Shown here: piece after piece, positions 8,476 to 17,372 of the stretch
Numbering within the stretch: the stretch's first letter is position 1
Layout: the number at the start of each line of letters is the position of its first letter
Assembly: GCA_036743375.1 (NCBI GenBank)
Contig: DAINPP010000002.1
Span: 62,001 to 126,000 of the forward strand
DNA length: 64,000 nucleotides
Source of the DNA: DAINPP01 sp036743375
GTDB taxonomy: Bacteria > Thermotogota > Thermotogae > MWEM01
Direction of reading: 5' to 3'
Position numbers and translations under genes: made by a program
Notes under the pieces: model-generated
What the model was told of the DNA's origin: nothing
The model's input: only the letters and a program-made list of their open reading frames with translations
Database searches by the model: none

Positions 8476-9675
8476 TTGAGTAAAAAAGCAACCAAAGAGG
8501 TTATGAAAGATATCAACGTAAAACTGTTACTGAAAAACATCTATTATTCTGAAGAGGGTGTAAACAGGGCCTCACTTGCCAAAAAGACTCATCTGAGTCC
8601 CGCCACAGTCACTAATCTGATAGCGGAGCTTGTAGAGGACGGGCTGATCATGGAAACGGGGAATGATATCTCAACCGGCGGCAGACGACCGATCATCCTG
8701 AAGATCAATCCGGATTATAAATATATCATAGGGATTAAAATCGGATTTGGATATATCAATTTTATGCTTTCAGATCTCAATGGTACCGTAAAGGAAGTTA
8801 TACAGCGATTCTACGATGATCTGACGGTTGATACCGTTATCAGGGAATTACGAGTACAACACGATGAATGGCTGAAGAAATATGCCATCCCCTTTCTCGG
8901 CATCGGTGTGGCCGTATCCGGGGTGGTGGATGCCATCAACGGACGGATTATCAATTCATACATATTAAACTGGAAGGATATCGCGCTATCCGAAAGGATC
9001 AGAAAAGAGTTGGGACTTGATGTACAGATCCTTAACGATGTAGACTCATTCGCTCAGGCACAGCTCTGGAAAAGCGAGGCGAAAGAATACAGAAATGCCG
9101 CTTTTCTCACACTCGGCGTAGGGATAGGCGGTTCAGTCATTCTGAACAGACAACTTCTTTCAAACTATGGGGGTGTGACGGAATTCGGGCATATGACCGT
9201 CGTAGAAAACGGGATGAAATGCAATTGCGGCAGTAACGGCTGCCTTGAGGCAGAAGCCTCTTTCAGGGCTCTGACCAGAAAGATCAACAAGAGGGTAGAA
9301 AACGAGGATTTACATCTCCTGTACAAACAGATGAAAAACAACGAAAGCTCTGAAATAGATTTCCTTAAACAAGCAGAAATGACTGAGAATGCCGTATTCA
9401 AAGAGGTGTTTCAGGACTTTTCCAGGTTGATCGGCATCGTCATCAAGAATGTCATCAACATTTTTAATCCGGAATATTTCCTGATAGGCGGAGAGGCGAT
9501 GGCATTCGAGAAATATTTCCTTGATGATACGATCAAATATGCCAGGGAAAATACCTTTAACGGACTGGCCGAAAAGATTGTCTTTGACCGTGATAAGATC
9601 GGTGAAAACGCCTGGACACTCGGATGCATCTTCAAGGTGATCGAACAGAACATCCTGAATTCGAAAAAAATTTAG
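8476..9675 (+). CDS. ROK-family transcriptional repressor
   Basis: This is a 399-residue regulator with an N-terminal winged-helix domain (about residues 15-75; SLAKKTHLSPATVTNLIAEL is the recognition region). A ROK sugar-kinase-like domain follows. The ROK zinc site CxCGxxGCxE is intact (CNCGSNGCLEAE, near residues 246-257), as is the upstream EFGHMTV element. Such proteins, for example XylR, Mlc and NagC, repress sugar operons until a sugar ligand binds. The start is TTG at 8476 with GGAGG at 8464-8468. It is embedded between the transporter genes and the glycoside hydrolases. It likely binds the palindrome at 5394-5414, although no binding evidence exists in sequence alone. Confidence 0.9.
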   Translation: MSKKATKEVMKDINVKLLLKNIYYSEEGVNRASLAKKTHLSPATVTNLIAELVEDGLIMETGNDISTGGRRPIILKINPDYKYIIGIKIGFGYINFMLSDLNGTVKEVIQRFYDDLTVDTVIRELRVQHDEWLKKYAIPFLGIGVAVSGVVDAINGRIINSYILNWKDIALSERIRKELGLDVQILNDVDSFAQAQLWKSEAKEYRNAAFLTLGVGIGGSVILNRQLLSNYGGVTEFGHMTVVENGMKCNCGSNGCLEAEASFRALTRKINKRVENEDLHLLYKQMKNNESSEIDFLKQAEMTENAVFKEVFQDFSRLIGIVIKNVINIFNPEYFLIGGEAMAFEKYFLDDTIKYARENTFNGLAEKIVFDRDKIGENAWTLGCIFKVIEQNILNSKKI

Positions 9676-9706
9676 AATCAGTTGATTATATAAAGGAGAG
9701 AGATCA

Positions 9707-12076
9707 ATGATACAATTCATACATCTTCCATACGGGACACAGAATCCCTATCTCAGGGAATCGGCTTATGAACGGAATCCCTTTCTGCCATTGAAAGGTG
9801 TGAAGGTTATCCTCAATTATCTGGTTGATACCGCCATCCTCGGTCAGCGAAGCCATGTTGAGATGTTTATCGGGGCGAAAAAAAAGACTATCAGAGCTCA
9901 GTGTCAGAAAAGTACCACGGAGGGTTCTTACTGGCGGGCGGAACTGCCCGCAACCGAAACGGGGACAACGGTAAAATACCGCTTGATCTTCGGAAGAGAC
10001 AAAGAGACAGCTCAGGCCTCTGAATGGTTTGAATATACGACAAAGGAATGGAAAGATGTCACAGACAGTGTCAGGATTGATGGCAACACCATAACGGTTG
10101 ATCAGAACAGGGATGTCGTCGAAAAAGAACTGGCCGTCGTCAAACGAATTAACAAGATAGAAATTCTGACGGATGCGCGAGATATCTACGATATCCGGTA
10201 TACCTTTTATAAAAGCGAGGGAGAAAAGTTTTACGGACTCGGGGAGCATTATGACTCACTCAATCTCGAAGAAGGTGAGGACTATTACTGCCTCGTTTAC
10301 GATCAGTGCAAGGTCCAGAAGAAGAAAGGCTATGCACCGGTCCCCTTTCTATTTTCGGATAAAGGGTTCGGATTATTTTTCGATACCGGATTTCCAACAA
10401 AATACGTCATCAGTGAAAATAAATTACAAGTCACATTGATTTCCAGTGATATTCCCTGCAATAAACTGATAGTCAGATACTGGATTGACAGTACCCCTGA
10501 AAAGATCATCGGGGATTTTTATTCGATAGCACAACCCGTTCTGCCTCCCGATTGGGTATTTGGTCCGTGGATGTCGGCCAATCAGTGGAACTCTCAGAAA
10601 AAGATGGAAACAGTTCTGAAAAAGGCAAAGGAATTAAATCTGCCGGCCACCGTTGCAGTCATTGAAGCCTGGTCCGATGAGCAGTCCTTTTATATCTTTA
10701 ACGGGGCCGATTACAATCCGGTTGAGGGAGAAGAATCACTTGGATTGAGAGATTTCAGATTCAAGGATCCGTGGCCAGATCCTGAAAAGATGGTAAAGAC
10801 CTATCACGAAGCCGGTATAAAACTGATTCTGTGGCAGATTCCTGTTCTCAAGCCAACAGAGGAATTCAGGAATTACAGACAGCATAAGGTGGATATGGAA
10901 TATGCCATGGATAAAAAATATGTGGTCATGAGGGAAGACGGGGATTTCTACAGGATTCCGAAGACAAAGTGGTTTGAAGACAGCCTCGTTGTGGACTTCT
11001 TTAACGATGAGGCGGCAAAGTGGTGGCAGTCCAAGAGAAAATATCTGACCGAAGAGCTATGCATAGACGGATTTAAGACCGATGGTGGAGAACACCTCTG
11101 GTTCAGGGATACAGTCGTTAACAGAAAGGATTCGGCTGCGGCAAAACGAAATAATTATCCGGAAAAATATTTTGAAACGGCAAACGGTATACTGAACAGT
11201 GATGAAAAGGTACTCTTCAGCCGAGCGGGGTACGCCCGTTCCGCACGTTCCTCCATCTTCTGGGTCGGAGACGAAGACTCCAATTACGATGCCATGAGGG
11301 AGAATTTCATTGCAGGACTCAACGTCTCAATTTGCGGAAATCCCTTCTGGGCATGGGATATTGCCGGATTCAGCGGCGGTTTGCCCGAACTTGATCTGTA
11401 TAAGAACGCCATTTGGAATTCGGTATTCGTCCCGATCTTTCAGTTCCATTCAGAAGATCCGGGAGATCCAGTCCCTTCAGCCGAACGTTCTCCCTGGAAT
11501 ATAGCTGAACATTATAACGATGACTCCGTCATCGATCTTTACCGAAAAGCGGTATCACTCAGGATGAGCCTGCTCCCCTATATCTCAAGGGAGGCTGCAC
11601 ACTGCAGTGATACCGGTTCACCTCTGACCTGCCCGCTCATGATAAGAAATCCTGAATGTACTGCCGATGGAATTGCCTATTATTTTGGCAGGGATATGAT
11701 CGTTTATCCGAATCTTGAAGAGGGGAAAAAGACGGGAAAGATAATTCTGCCTGAAGGGGAATGGATTAATCTCTGGACCGGTGAGATGGTTGAAGGGGTC
11801 AGAGATCATCCGTTCACGATTTCAGACAAGCCTCAGGTATTCGTCAAAAAGATGGCCGCGATCCCGTTGTGTCTGCCTGAGACCGGAAATCTCCTCGATC
11901 CTGACTGGACCGGTAAAGAAAATGCCCGGCTGATCTTTGCAGAAAAGGCGGAAATGGTTGAAAATCACGGATACAATCCGGACAATCAGAGGAACGTCAC
12001 GGGATATCTCTCAAAACAATCGGACAATCAGGACATAGTGTCAATCGCATGGGAAGCCGCCGGCAAAAAGGAGTGA
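9707..12076 (+). CDS. GH31 alpha-glycosidase
   Basis: This is a 789-residue cytoplasmic glycoside hydrolase of family 31; there is no signal peptide. A beta-sandwich N-domain is followed by the TIM barrel. The catalytic nucleophile is Asp459 in GFKTDGGEH, the position of KTDFGE in the alpha-xylosidase YicI. The likely acid/base is Asp522 in WVGDEDSNYDAM. FWAWDIAGFSGG is the conserved late-barrel motif. It hydrolyses alpha-glucosides or alpha-xylosides, and the YicI-like nucleophile motif makes an alpha-xyloside plausible. It sits 31 bases after the ROK gene and three bases before the GH15 gene, so it is co-expressed with the importer. Confidence 0.88.
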   Translation: MIQFIHLPYGTQNPYLRESAYERNPFLPLKGVKVILNYLVDTAILGQRSHVEMFIGAKKKTIRAQCQKSTTEGSYWRAELPATETGTTVKYRLIFGRDKETAQASEWFEYTTKEWKDVTDSVRIDGNTITVDQNRDVVEKELAVVKRINKIEILTDARDIYDIRYTFYKSEGEKFYGLGEHYDSLNLEEGEDYYCLVYDQCKVQKKKGYAPVPFLFSDKGFGLFFDTGFPTKYVISENKLQVTLISSDIPCNKLIVRYWIDSTPEKIIGDFYSIAQPVLPPDWVFGPWMSANQWNSQKKMETVLKKAKELNLPATVAVIEAWSDEQSFYIFNGADYNPVEGEESLGLRDFRFKDPWPDPEKMVKTYHEAGIKLILWQIPVLKPTEEFRNYRQHKVDMEYAMDKKYVVMREDGDFYRIPKTKWFEDSLVVDFFNDEAAKWWQSKRKYLTEELCIDGFKTDGGEHLWFRDTVVNRKDSAAAKRNNYPEKYFETANGILNSDEKVLFSRAGYARSARSSIFWVGDEDSNYDAMRENFIAGLNVSICGNPFWAWDIAGFSGGLPELDLYKNAIWNSVFVPIFQFHSEDPGDPVPSAERSPWNIAEHYNDDSVIDLYRKAVSLRMSLLPYISREAAHCSDTGSPLTCPLMIRNPECTADGIAYYFGRDMIVYPNLEEGKKTGKIILPEGEWINLWTGEMVEGVRDHPFTISDKPQVFVKKMAAIPLCLPETGNLLDPDWTGKENARLIFAEKAEMVENHGYNPDNQRNVTGYLSKQSDNQDIVSIAWEAAGKKE

Positions 12077-12079
12077 GTC

Positions 12080-13117
12080 ATGAATTTATACGAAGAATCC
12101 ATCCGGATAATAAAGAAAAATCAGACTGAAACCGGGGCCTATGTGGCAAGTCCATCTTTCTCACAGTATGGCTTCTGCTGGCTGAGAGACAGTTCCTTTA
12201 TAGCGGAAGCCATGGCGGAAGCCGGTGAATATGAATCCGCCGGACGATATTTCAGATGGGTAGAGAATGTTCTGGTGAAGAACAAAGAAGCCATCAGCCG
12301 TACCCTTCAAAAAGACCGTTCGGACATCACCCTCCAGGATTTCCTGCCGACAAGATACACACTGACGGGAGAGAGAAACAACGATAACTGGGAAAATGCA
12401 CAGAGCGATGGATATGGGACTTATCTGTGGGCCCTCGGAAAATTTGTAGAAAAGACGGATTATAAAATAAACAGAGAAATGGTTGAACTGGTCTGCCGGT
12501 ATCTCGAAAAAGTCTGGAAACATCCATGCTATGATGCCTGGGAGGAAGAGAAAGATGCCCTTCACACCTCCACGCTGATCTCTATCGCAGCCGGATTAAA
12601 AGCGGGTGCAAAGATGCTGGACAGAGAGACTGCCTGGAAGGAAATTAAGTGGTTCATCGAAGAGGAATGTGTGACGGAAGGAAGACTGAGAAAATCCACC
12701 CTGAACAGTGGCGTGGACAGCAGTCTGATCTGGGGTGTCTGCCCCTATAAACTCTGGGAGGTACAAACGCCACTCGTCAGAAATACAATTTCGAAGATTG
12801 AGGAAGATCTGTTCTTTGAAGGTGGCCTGAAACGCTATTGTGAAGATTCTTATTTTGGGGGTGGGAGCTGGATTCTCCTCTCTGCGAGTCTGGCACTTTA
12901 TTATCAGGAAACAGGACAAGAAGAAAAAGTTGGATTGATTGAACGATGGATAGAAAGCCAGGCGGATGCGGAAATGAACCTGCCGGAACAGGTCAGTGAA
13001 CACCTGCTTTTTGATGATTATTATGAAGAATGGTTAAACAAATGGGGAAAGATAGCCAATCCGCTCCTCTGGTCTCATGCAAATTATATAAAATTAAGAC
13101 CGTACGGATCAAATTGA
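12080..13117 (+). CDS. GH15-like glucoamylase domain enzyme
   Basis: This is a 345-residue cytoplasmic protein that matches the (alpha/alpha)6 barrel of family 15 glycoside hydrolases. Diagnostic pieces are YGFCWLRDSSFIAEA, NAQSDGYGTYLWAL and CYDAWEEEKDALHTSTL; the Glu pair at residues 155-156 occupies the general-acid region. LPEQ with Glu303 is the probable base, and PLLWSHANY closes the barrel. It lacks the N-terminal beta-sandwich domain of typical bacterial glucoamylases of about 600 residues, so it is a minimal form. Likely substrates are short alpha-glucans, dextrin-like sugars or trehalose. It is the last gene of the operon, three bases after GH31. Confidence 0.82.
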   Translation: MNLYEESIRIIKKNQTETGAYVASPSFSQYGFCWLRDSSFIAEAMAEAGEYESAGRYFRWVENVLVKNKEAISRTLQKDRSDITLQDFLPTRYTLTGERNNDNWENAQSDGYGTYLWALGKFVEKTDYKINREMVELVCRYLEKVWKHPCYDAWEEEKDALHTSTLISIAAGLKAGAKMLDRETAWKEIKWFIEEECVTEGRLRKSTLNSGVDSSLIWGVCPYKLWEVQTPLVRNTISKIEEDLFFEGGLKRYCEDSYFGGGSWILLSASLALYYQETGQEEKVGLIERWIESQADAEMNLPEQVSEHLLFDDYYEEWLNKWGKIANPLLWSHANYIKLRPYGSN

Positions 13118-13143
13118 TTCGATACCAAAAACTCTGAATATCA

Positions 13144-13194
13144 ATCAGAATAAGAGACACCTGTTATCAGTTGACAGGTGTCTCTTATTCTGAT
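13144..13194. repeat. 21-bp perfect inverted repeat (operon-end hairpin)
   Basis: Arms 13144-13164 and 13174-13194 are perfectly complementary over 21 bp around a 9-base loop. The hairpin follows the GH15 gene. It lacks a terminal T tract on either strand, so it may be a 3' stabiliser or RNase III site rather than an intrinsic terminator. Confidence 0.7.
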
Positions 13195-13373
13195 CGCGCG
13201 GGAAGAAATCGTATTAACAAAATGAAATTCAAATCAATACGTTAAATTATTATATTATTTACTGTAAATTTGTTATATGATCAAAAATGTTTACGTCTTA
13301 ATGTATAAGTTTTGTATATCAGTGTACTATGCGATGAGTAGATGAGAATACATGCAACTCTGAAGAAGGCTTT

Positions 13374-13401
13374 CCCCTCCAGATATGGAGGGGATTTTTT
13401 T
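13374..13401 (+). terminator. Intrinsic terminator, plus strand
   Basis: CCCCTCC (13374-13380) and GGAGGGG (13387-13393) form a 7-bp GC-rich stem followed by ATTTTTTT. It terminates plus-strand transcription just before the convergent exporter gene. It lies 257 bases past the GH15 stop, so it ends either a long operon tail or a small independent transcript. The region 13200-13370 is AT-rich and holds no gene I can identify. Confidence 0.7.
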
Positions 13402-15595
13402 ATTTTCCGTCTCTGAAGAATCTCTCCAGCAGGGTTGGAAGGAAGGTCAGAGAGACATAGGAACTGACCAGCATGGTGACCCACATCAGCATGGACATGT
13501 AGGTATGAAACTGCATCGGTGAAAACAGAAGTGAAGAGAGACCAAGCGCCAGTCCAACGGCGTTGGCAATCACCGGTTTTTCGACATATTCGAACGAGAG
13601 CATAGCTGCTTCCTTTGAATCGTGATCTTTGAGGAAATGTTTAAACAGGGTTGTCAAATGAATAGAATAATCTATCCCGACACCTATCGTTATACTTGCC
13701 ATCGTACTGGTTATAATACTGAGATCGATGGAAGCGTAGCCCATAAATCCAAACAGCGCGATCAGCGTAGCCCCAAGAGGAACAACCCCTATAAAGGCCA
13801 TCTTCACACTTCTAAGCGTGAAAACCATGAGTACAAATACGAGTAAAACGGCAAGAAAGATGGACCCAACCTGATCCGGCATGATCCTGTCGTTCATCTC
13901 TTTCATGATAAAAGGCATGCCGAGAGCCTTAAAAGCCGTATGCTGATTTGAGAAGTCATTAGTCACCCGTTCTATCGTTTCGAGGGTTTCATGAGACAAG
14001 TTCTTTGGAAAGACGACGATTCTCGCCATTTTTTTATCCCTTAAAAGCGTACTCTGAACCTGTTGTGGCTGATTGACACTGAACAGATTGTATATCAGAC
14101 CGATACGGACCTCATTATCCGGATAGGTACCTTCATCCGCGCCAAAAACGAGCGTATTCAAAGTGGAGAAGATATCGTATATCGATAAGGTTCTTGATAC
14201 GACGCCCTCATCCCTCAGCGTCTTTTCCAGCTCCAGCACCACGGATGCCGTATCCGGCATTATGGGATCTTCATCACACTTTATTTCGATGAACAGTGGA
14301 ATGGCCCCTCCACTGATCCGGGAAATTGTATCTATATTTTGTCTGATCTGTGTCCGTCCCTTATAGATGTTAATCATGTTCAGATCCGTCTTGATCATAA
14401 GAATCCCCGGAATAAAGAGGAGACAGATCAACACCGTGATGATCACCGATCGTCTTCCCATACTCCCCCTGAGGATTGGAGAGATGGGATCAAAAACAGG
14501 ATTTGTCTTCTCCTTCACCTTTCCGATGTTTTTCATGCCAACACAGATAACCGGCAGAAAGACCCACGTTGCAAGACCTGCCAGGGCAATACCAATACTC
14601 GCCGTCATCGCCAGTTGTCTCATCGGAGCCGATTGAATGACAAGAAGAGACATAAATCCAGCCACCGTTGTAAGTGTGGTCAGAATCATCGCCCAGCCAA
14701 CCCGCAGGAGTGTTCCGACCAGGGCTTGCTTGATAGTGGCTCCTTTTTTCATCTCATCTTGAATATGTGAGATAAAATGCAAGCCATCCGCACTCCCCAT
14801 TACAATTGTGAAAACGGGTGTCAAAACGGTGATGACTGAGAGTTCCAGTGAAGTCCATCCAAGTAGTCCCATCGTCCAAAGTGCCCCAATTCCCGCGGGA
14901 AGGATAGATAAAAAAGTACTTTTCATATTCCCAAGCTTCCACCTGAAGATGATCAGGAGGAAAAAAAGGGCAAACGGCGGAATGATGAAGATGATCTGAA
15001 GGATGTACGTAAGGATAGAGGACTGAAGATAATAATCCCCAGAATTGTAATAATCAAGTCCGCTGCCGGAAACATAATCGAGTACCTTTTGAGCCACTTC
15101 CTCATTTTTTTCAGGAACAGGAGAAACGATGAAGAGGCCATAGTCCCCGTCAGCTTCACGATACAGGGCTTTCAGACTACCCAGTTCGTCGATGTAGTTC
15201 ATAATCGTCTGAGCATTCGAATCATCTATCTCTTCTATGGGTTTCGTTCCAAATCCCGATGGAATCATTGGAGGAACCGGACCACTCACAAATTTAACCC
15301 CTTCTATATCGTTAAGGGCCCCTTGTATCTCAAAGAATTCCCTTAGCATCCCCGTTGTGTCCGCCGCCGATGACCGTATGAGAAAGACAAGCTGCTCGCT
15401 ACTGCCAAAATCCGCTATCATCTCTTCATAGGCGTTCATGGCCTTTGAATGTTCCGGCATAAACAGGGTAAAATCGGTATTTATCCTTATCCTGAAAATC
15501 CCTACCAGTGAAAGAATGTTTATCAGTACGAATATTACGATGAAGGACTTTCTTCTCCGGCTGATCAACTCAACAAAGTTGTCATAAAATTTCAT
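13400..15595 (-). CDS. RND/MMPL-family exporter (HAE3-like)
   Basis: This is a 731-residue inner-membrane transporter of the RND superfamily, with two repeats each consisting of one membrane helix, a large extracytoplasmic domain and five further helices. Landmarks are GSADGLHFISHIQDEM in the first half and TIGVGIDYSIHLTTLF in the second, the transmembrane-4 proton-relay regions of the patched/MMPL type. It is shorter than AcrB-class pumps and typical of HAE3 exporters, which move lipids or hydrophobic molecules. ATG at 15595 follows AAGGAGAG; a longer frame to 15664 has no ribosome binding site. An AraC regulator is encoded directly upstream on the same strand. Confidence 0.88.
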   Translation of the reverse strand: MKFYDNFVELISRRRKSFIVIFVLINILSLVGIFRIRINTDFTLFMPEHSKAMNAYEEMIADFGSSEQLVFLIRSSAADTTGMLREFFEIQGALNDIEGVKFVSGPVPPMIPSGFGTKPIEEIDDSNAQTIMNYIDELGSLKALYREADGDYGLFIVSPVPEKNEEVAQKVLDYVSGSGLDYYNSGDYYLQSSILTYILQIIFIIPPFALFFLLIIFRWKLGNMKSTFLSILPAGIGALWTMGLLGWTSLELSVITVLTPVFTIVMGSADGLHFISHIQDEMKKGATIKQALVGTLLRVGWAMILTTLTTVAGFMSLLVIQSAPMRQLAMTASIGIALAGLATWVFLPVICVGMKNIGKVKEKTNPVFDPISPILRGSMGRRSVIITVLICLLFIPGILMIKTDLNMINIYKGRTQIRQNIDTISRISGGAIPLFIEIKCDEDPIMPDTASVVLELEKTLRDEGVVSRTLSIYDIFSTLNTLVFGADEGTYPDNEVRIGLIYNLFSVNQPQQVQSTLLRDKKMARIVVFPKNLSHETLETIERVTNDFSNQHTAFKALGMPFIMKEMNDRIMPDQVGSIFLAVLLVFVLMVFTLRSVKMAFIGVVPLGATLIALFGFMGYASIDLSIITSTMASITIGVGIDYSIHLTTLFKHFLKDHDSKEAAMLSFEYVEKPVIANAVGLALGLSSLLFSPMQFHTYMSMLMWVTMLVSSYVSLTFLPTLLERFFRDGK

Positions 15596-15734
15596 AGGCG
15601 TTCTCTCCTTTGTATAAATTCTGTTCTGAAATGGATTGATCTTCAAATCCGCTCTTTTCACCAAAATAATGTTCCTTATGGCGGAACTTTCAACGATCAG
15701 TCATCCCAAGGCAATCATACAGAATTATTGACGA

Positions 15735-16478
15735 TTACGCTTCTAAAAAACTGCTGTCTTTGATCATCTCGCTCATCGGCAGTCCCGTGAGTTTCCGGCA
15801 CGTGTCCGCAAGATGAGAAGCACTGTAAAAACCGGATTCCACAGCGGCCTCCGTTATACTCTTTCCCCGATAAAGCAACTCATAGGCCTTCTTAACCCTG
15901 ATCAGCACCAAATAACTTTTCAAAGGAATCCCGGTTTCTTCCTTAAAGAGATGTGACAAACGACTTTCTGACAGAAACAGACTCTTCGACAAATCACCCG
16001 TCGTACTTTTAAGATGTGAAAATCGGTTGATTTCATCCAACAGGGTTCTGATTCTGTCATCCATCCCCTTCACCTCAAAGTTTTCAATCCCGAGAAAACC
16101 GGACAATTGTTTGCAAAACAGGGTAAATGAAGTATTGTCCGGTGTCTCCAGAAAGGGATCAAACAGATCATCATTACCACTCAGATCAATGATTCCATAC
16201 CCGTTCTCTTTTATAAACAAATCGTGAAGTCTTTCCGCAAGTACCGTGGTAGAATCGATACAAGCTATAAAAATCCGTACATCTGTCCCGTAAAACGCAT
16301 GGGGAATATTTGAATCTACCACCACACAATTGCCGATCACCCGCTGATCATTCACCGACAGGTGGGTTCTCCTCCTATGAGTGTAGAACAAATGGAGCAT
16401 CTGATGCTTATGCTCATAGACGCTGATAGCATCAGCCACGATAGCAATCATGCTTTTAGACCAGAATACTTTCTTCAC
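15735..16478 (-). CDS. AraC-family transcriptional regulator
   Basis: This is a 247-residue regulator. The C-terminal 95 residues contain the double helix-turn-helix of the AraC/XylS family: LSESRLSHLFKEETGIPLK is the first and ITEAAVESGFYSASHLADT the second recognition region. The N-terminal part (VYEHKHQMLHLFYTHRRR, VVDSNIPHAFYG) resembles a short cupin-like effector domain. GTG at 16478 has the ribosome binding site AAAGGATG; the ATG at 16523 has none. It is 139 bases upstream of the RND exporter gene in the same orientation, and likely controls it. A GTTCC-n7-GGAAC dyad at 15671-15687 in that gap is a possible target. Confidence 0.85.
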   Translation of the reverse strand: MKKVFWSKSMIAIVADAISVYEHKHQMLHLFYTHRRRTHLSVNDQRVIGNCVVVDSNIPHAFYGTDVRIFIACIDSTTVLAERLHDLFIKENGYGIIDLSGNDDLFDPFLETPDNTSFTLFCKQLSGFLGIENFEVKGMDDRIRTLLDEINRFSHLKSTTGDLSKSLFLSESRLSHLFKEETGIPLKSYLVLIRVKKAYELLYRGKSITEAAVESGFYSASHLADTCRKLTGLPMSEMIKDSSFLEA

Positions 16479-16680
16479 CGTATCATCCTTTTTATAAAAA
16501 CAATTAAGAAATCGCCAGATCATTTAAACGGCCTTCTTATGGACTTTAGTATAACATCTTCTTTTGTCCATCCGATTAAAGACAACGCCGTACCGCTTGA
16601 AGTTTCTCATCAACATCACAAAATAATCATAATATTCCTTTATAATCGATTGTAAGATAAAAAAGACGGGTGATGAATGG

Positions 16681-17343
16681 ATGAAAAAGAAGATTTTAAT
16701 TGCGGATGATGAAGACAGAATGAGAAGATTGATAAAAGACTTTCTGACAAGGAGTGGTTACGAAGTCATAGAAGCCGCTGACGGGCAAGAGGCATTGGAA
16801 AAATTTGAAAGTTCCAAGGCGGATCTTGCCGTATTGGATGTCATGATGCCGGTTTACGACGGATGGGAAGTCTGTGCCGAGATAAAGGAGATTTCCGAAA
16901 TTCCGGTCATCATGCTGACGGCCCTTGACGGAGAAGATGATGAGATTTTCAGTTTAAAGAACGGAGCGGATGATTATATGCCCAAACCGTTCAGTCCAAA
17001 GGTCCTTATAGCGAGAATAGAAAATCTCCTGAAACGAAATGCGGACGAAGAAGAGGTCGTGGAGATTGAAGGTGTTAAAATAGAGGTGAACGCGAGAAGA
17101 GTGTTTCTCGGCGATGAAGAGATTCCGCTCAGCCCAAAGGAATTCGAACTGCTTATCTACCTGTATCAGAATTGCGAAAAGGCCTTAAAAAGGGATAAGA
17201 TTCTCAACGAAGTCTGGGGGTACGATTACTTTGGTGATCCAAGAACCGTTGACACACATATCAAGAGCATCAGAAAGAAGCTTGAACCATTGAAAGATCA
17301 TATAAATACCGTCAGGGGAGTGGGTTACCGATTCGATATATAA
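16681..17343 (+). CDS. OmpR-family response regulator
   Basis: This is a 220-residue two-component response regulator. The receiver domain has acidic pocket residues Asp9/Asp10, phosphoacceptor Asp53 (VLDVMMP), a conserved Thr-Ala pair (MLTALDG) and Lys near residue 102 (MPKPFSP). The C-terminal winged helix (LSPKEFELLIYLYQN through VRGVGYRFDI) is of OmpR/PhoB type. It is followed immediately by a histidine kinase gene, its cognate partner. A TATAAT hexamer at 16641-16646 may be its -10 element, although no good -35 element is visible. Target genes cannot be deduced from the sequence. Confidence 0.93.
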   Translation: MKKKILIADDEDRMRRLIKDFLTRSGYEVIEAADGQEALEKFESSKADLAVLDVMMPVYDGWEVCAEIKEISEIPVIMLTALDGEDDEIFSLKNGADDYMPKPFSPKVLIARIENLLKRNADEEEVVEIEGVKIEVNARRVFLGDEEIPLSPKEFELLIYLYQNCEKALKRDKILNEVWGYDYFGDPRTVDTHIKSIRKKLEPLKDHINTVRGVGYRFDI

Positions 17344-17372
17344 ACAGACACAAGAGATCTATATTCTTCAAA

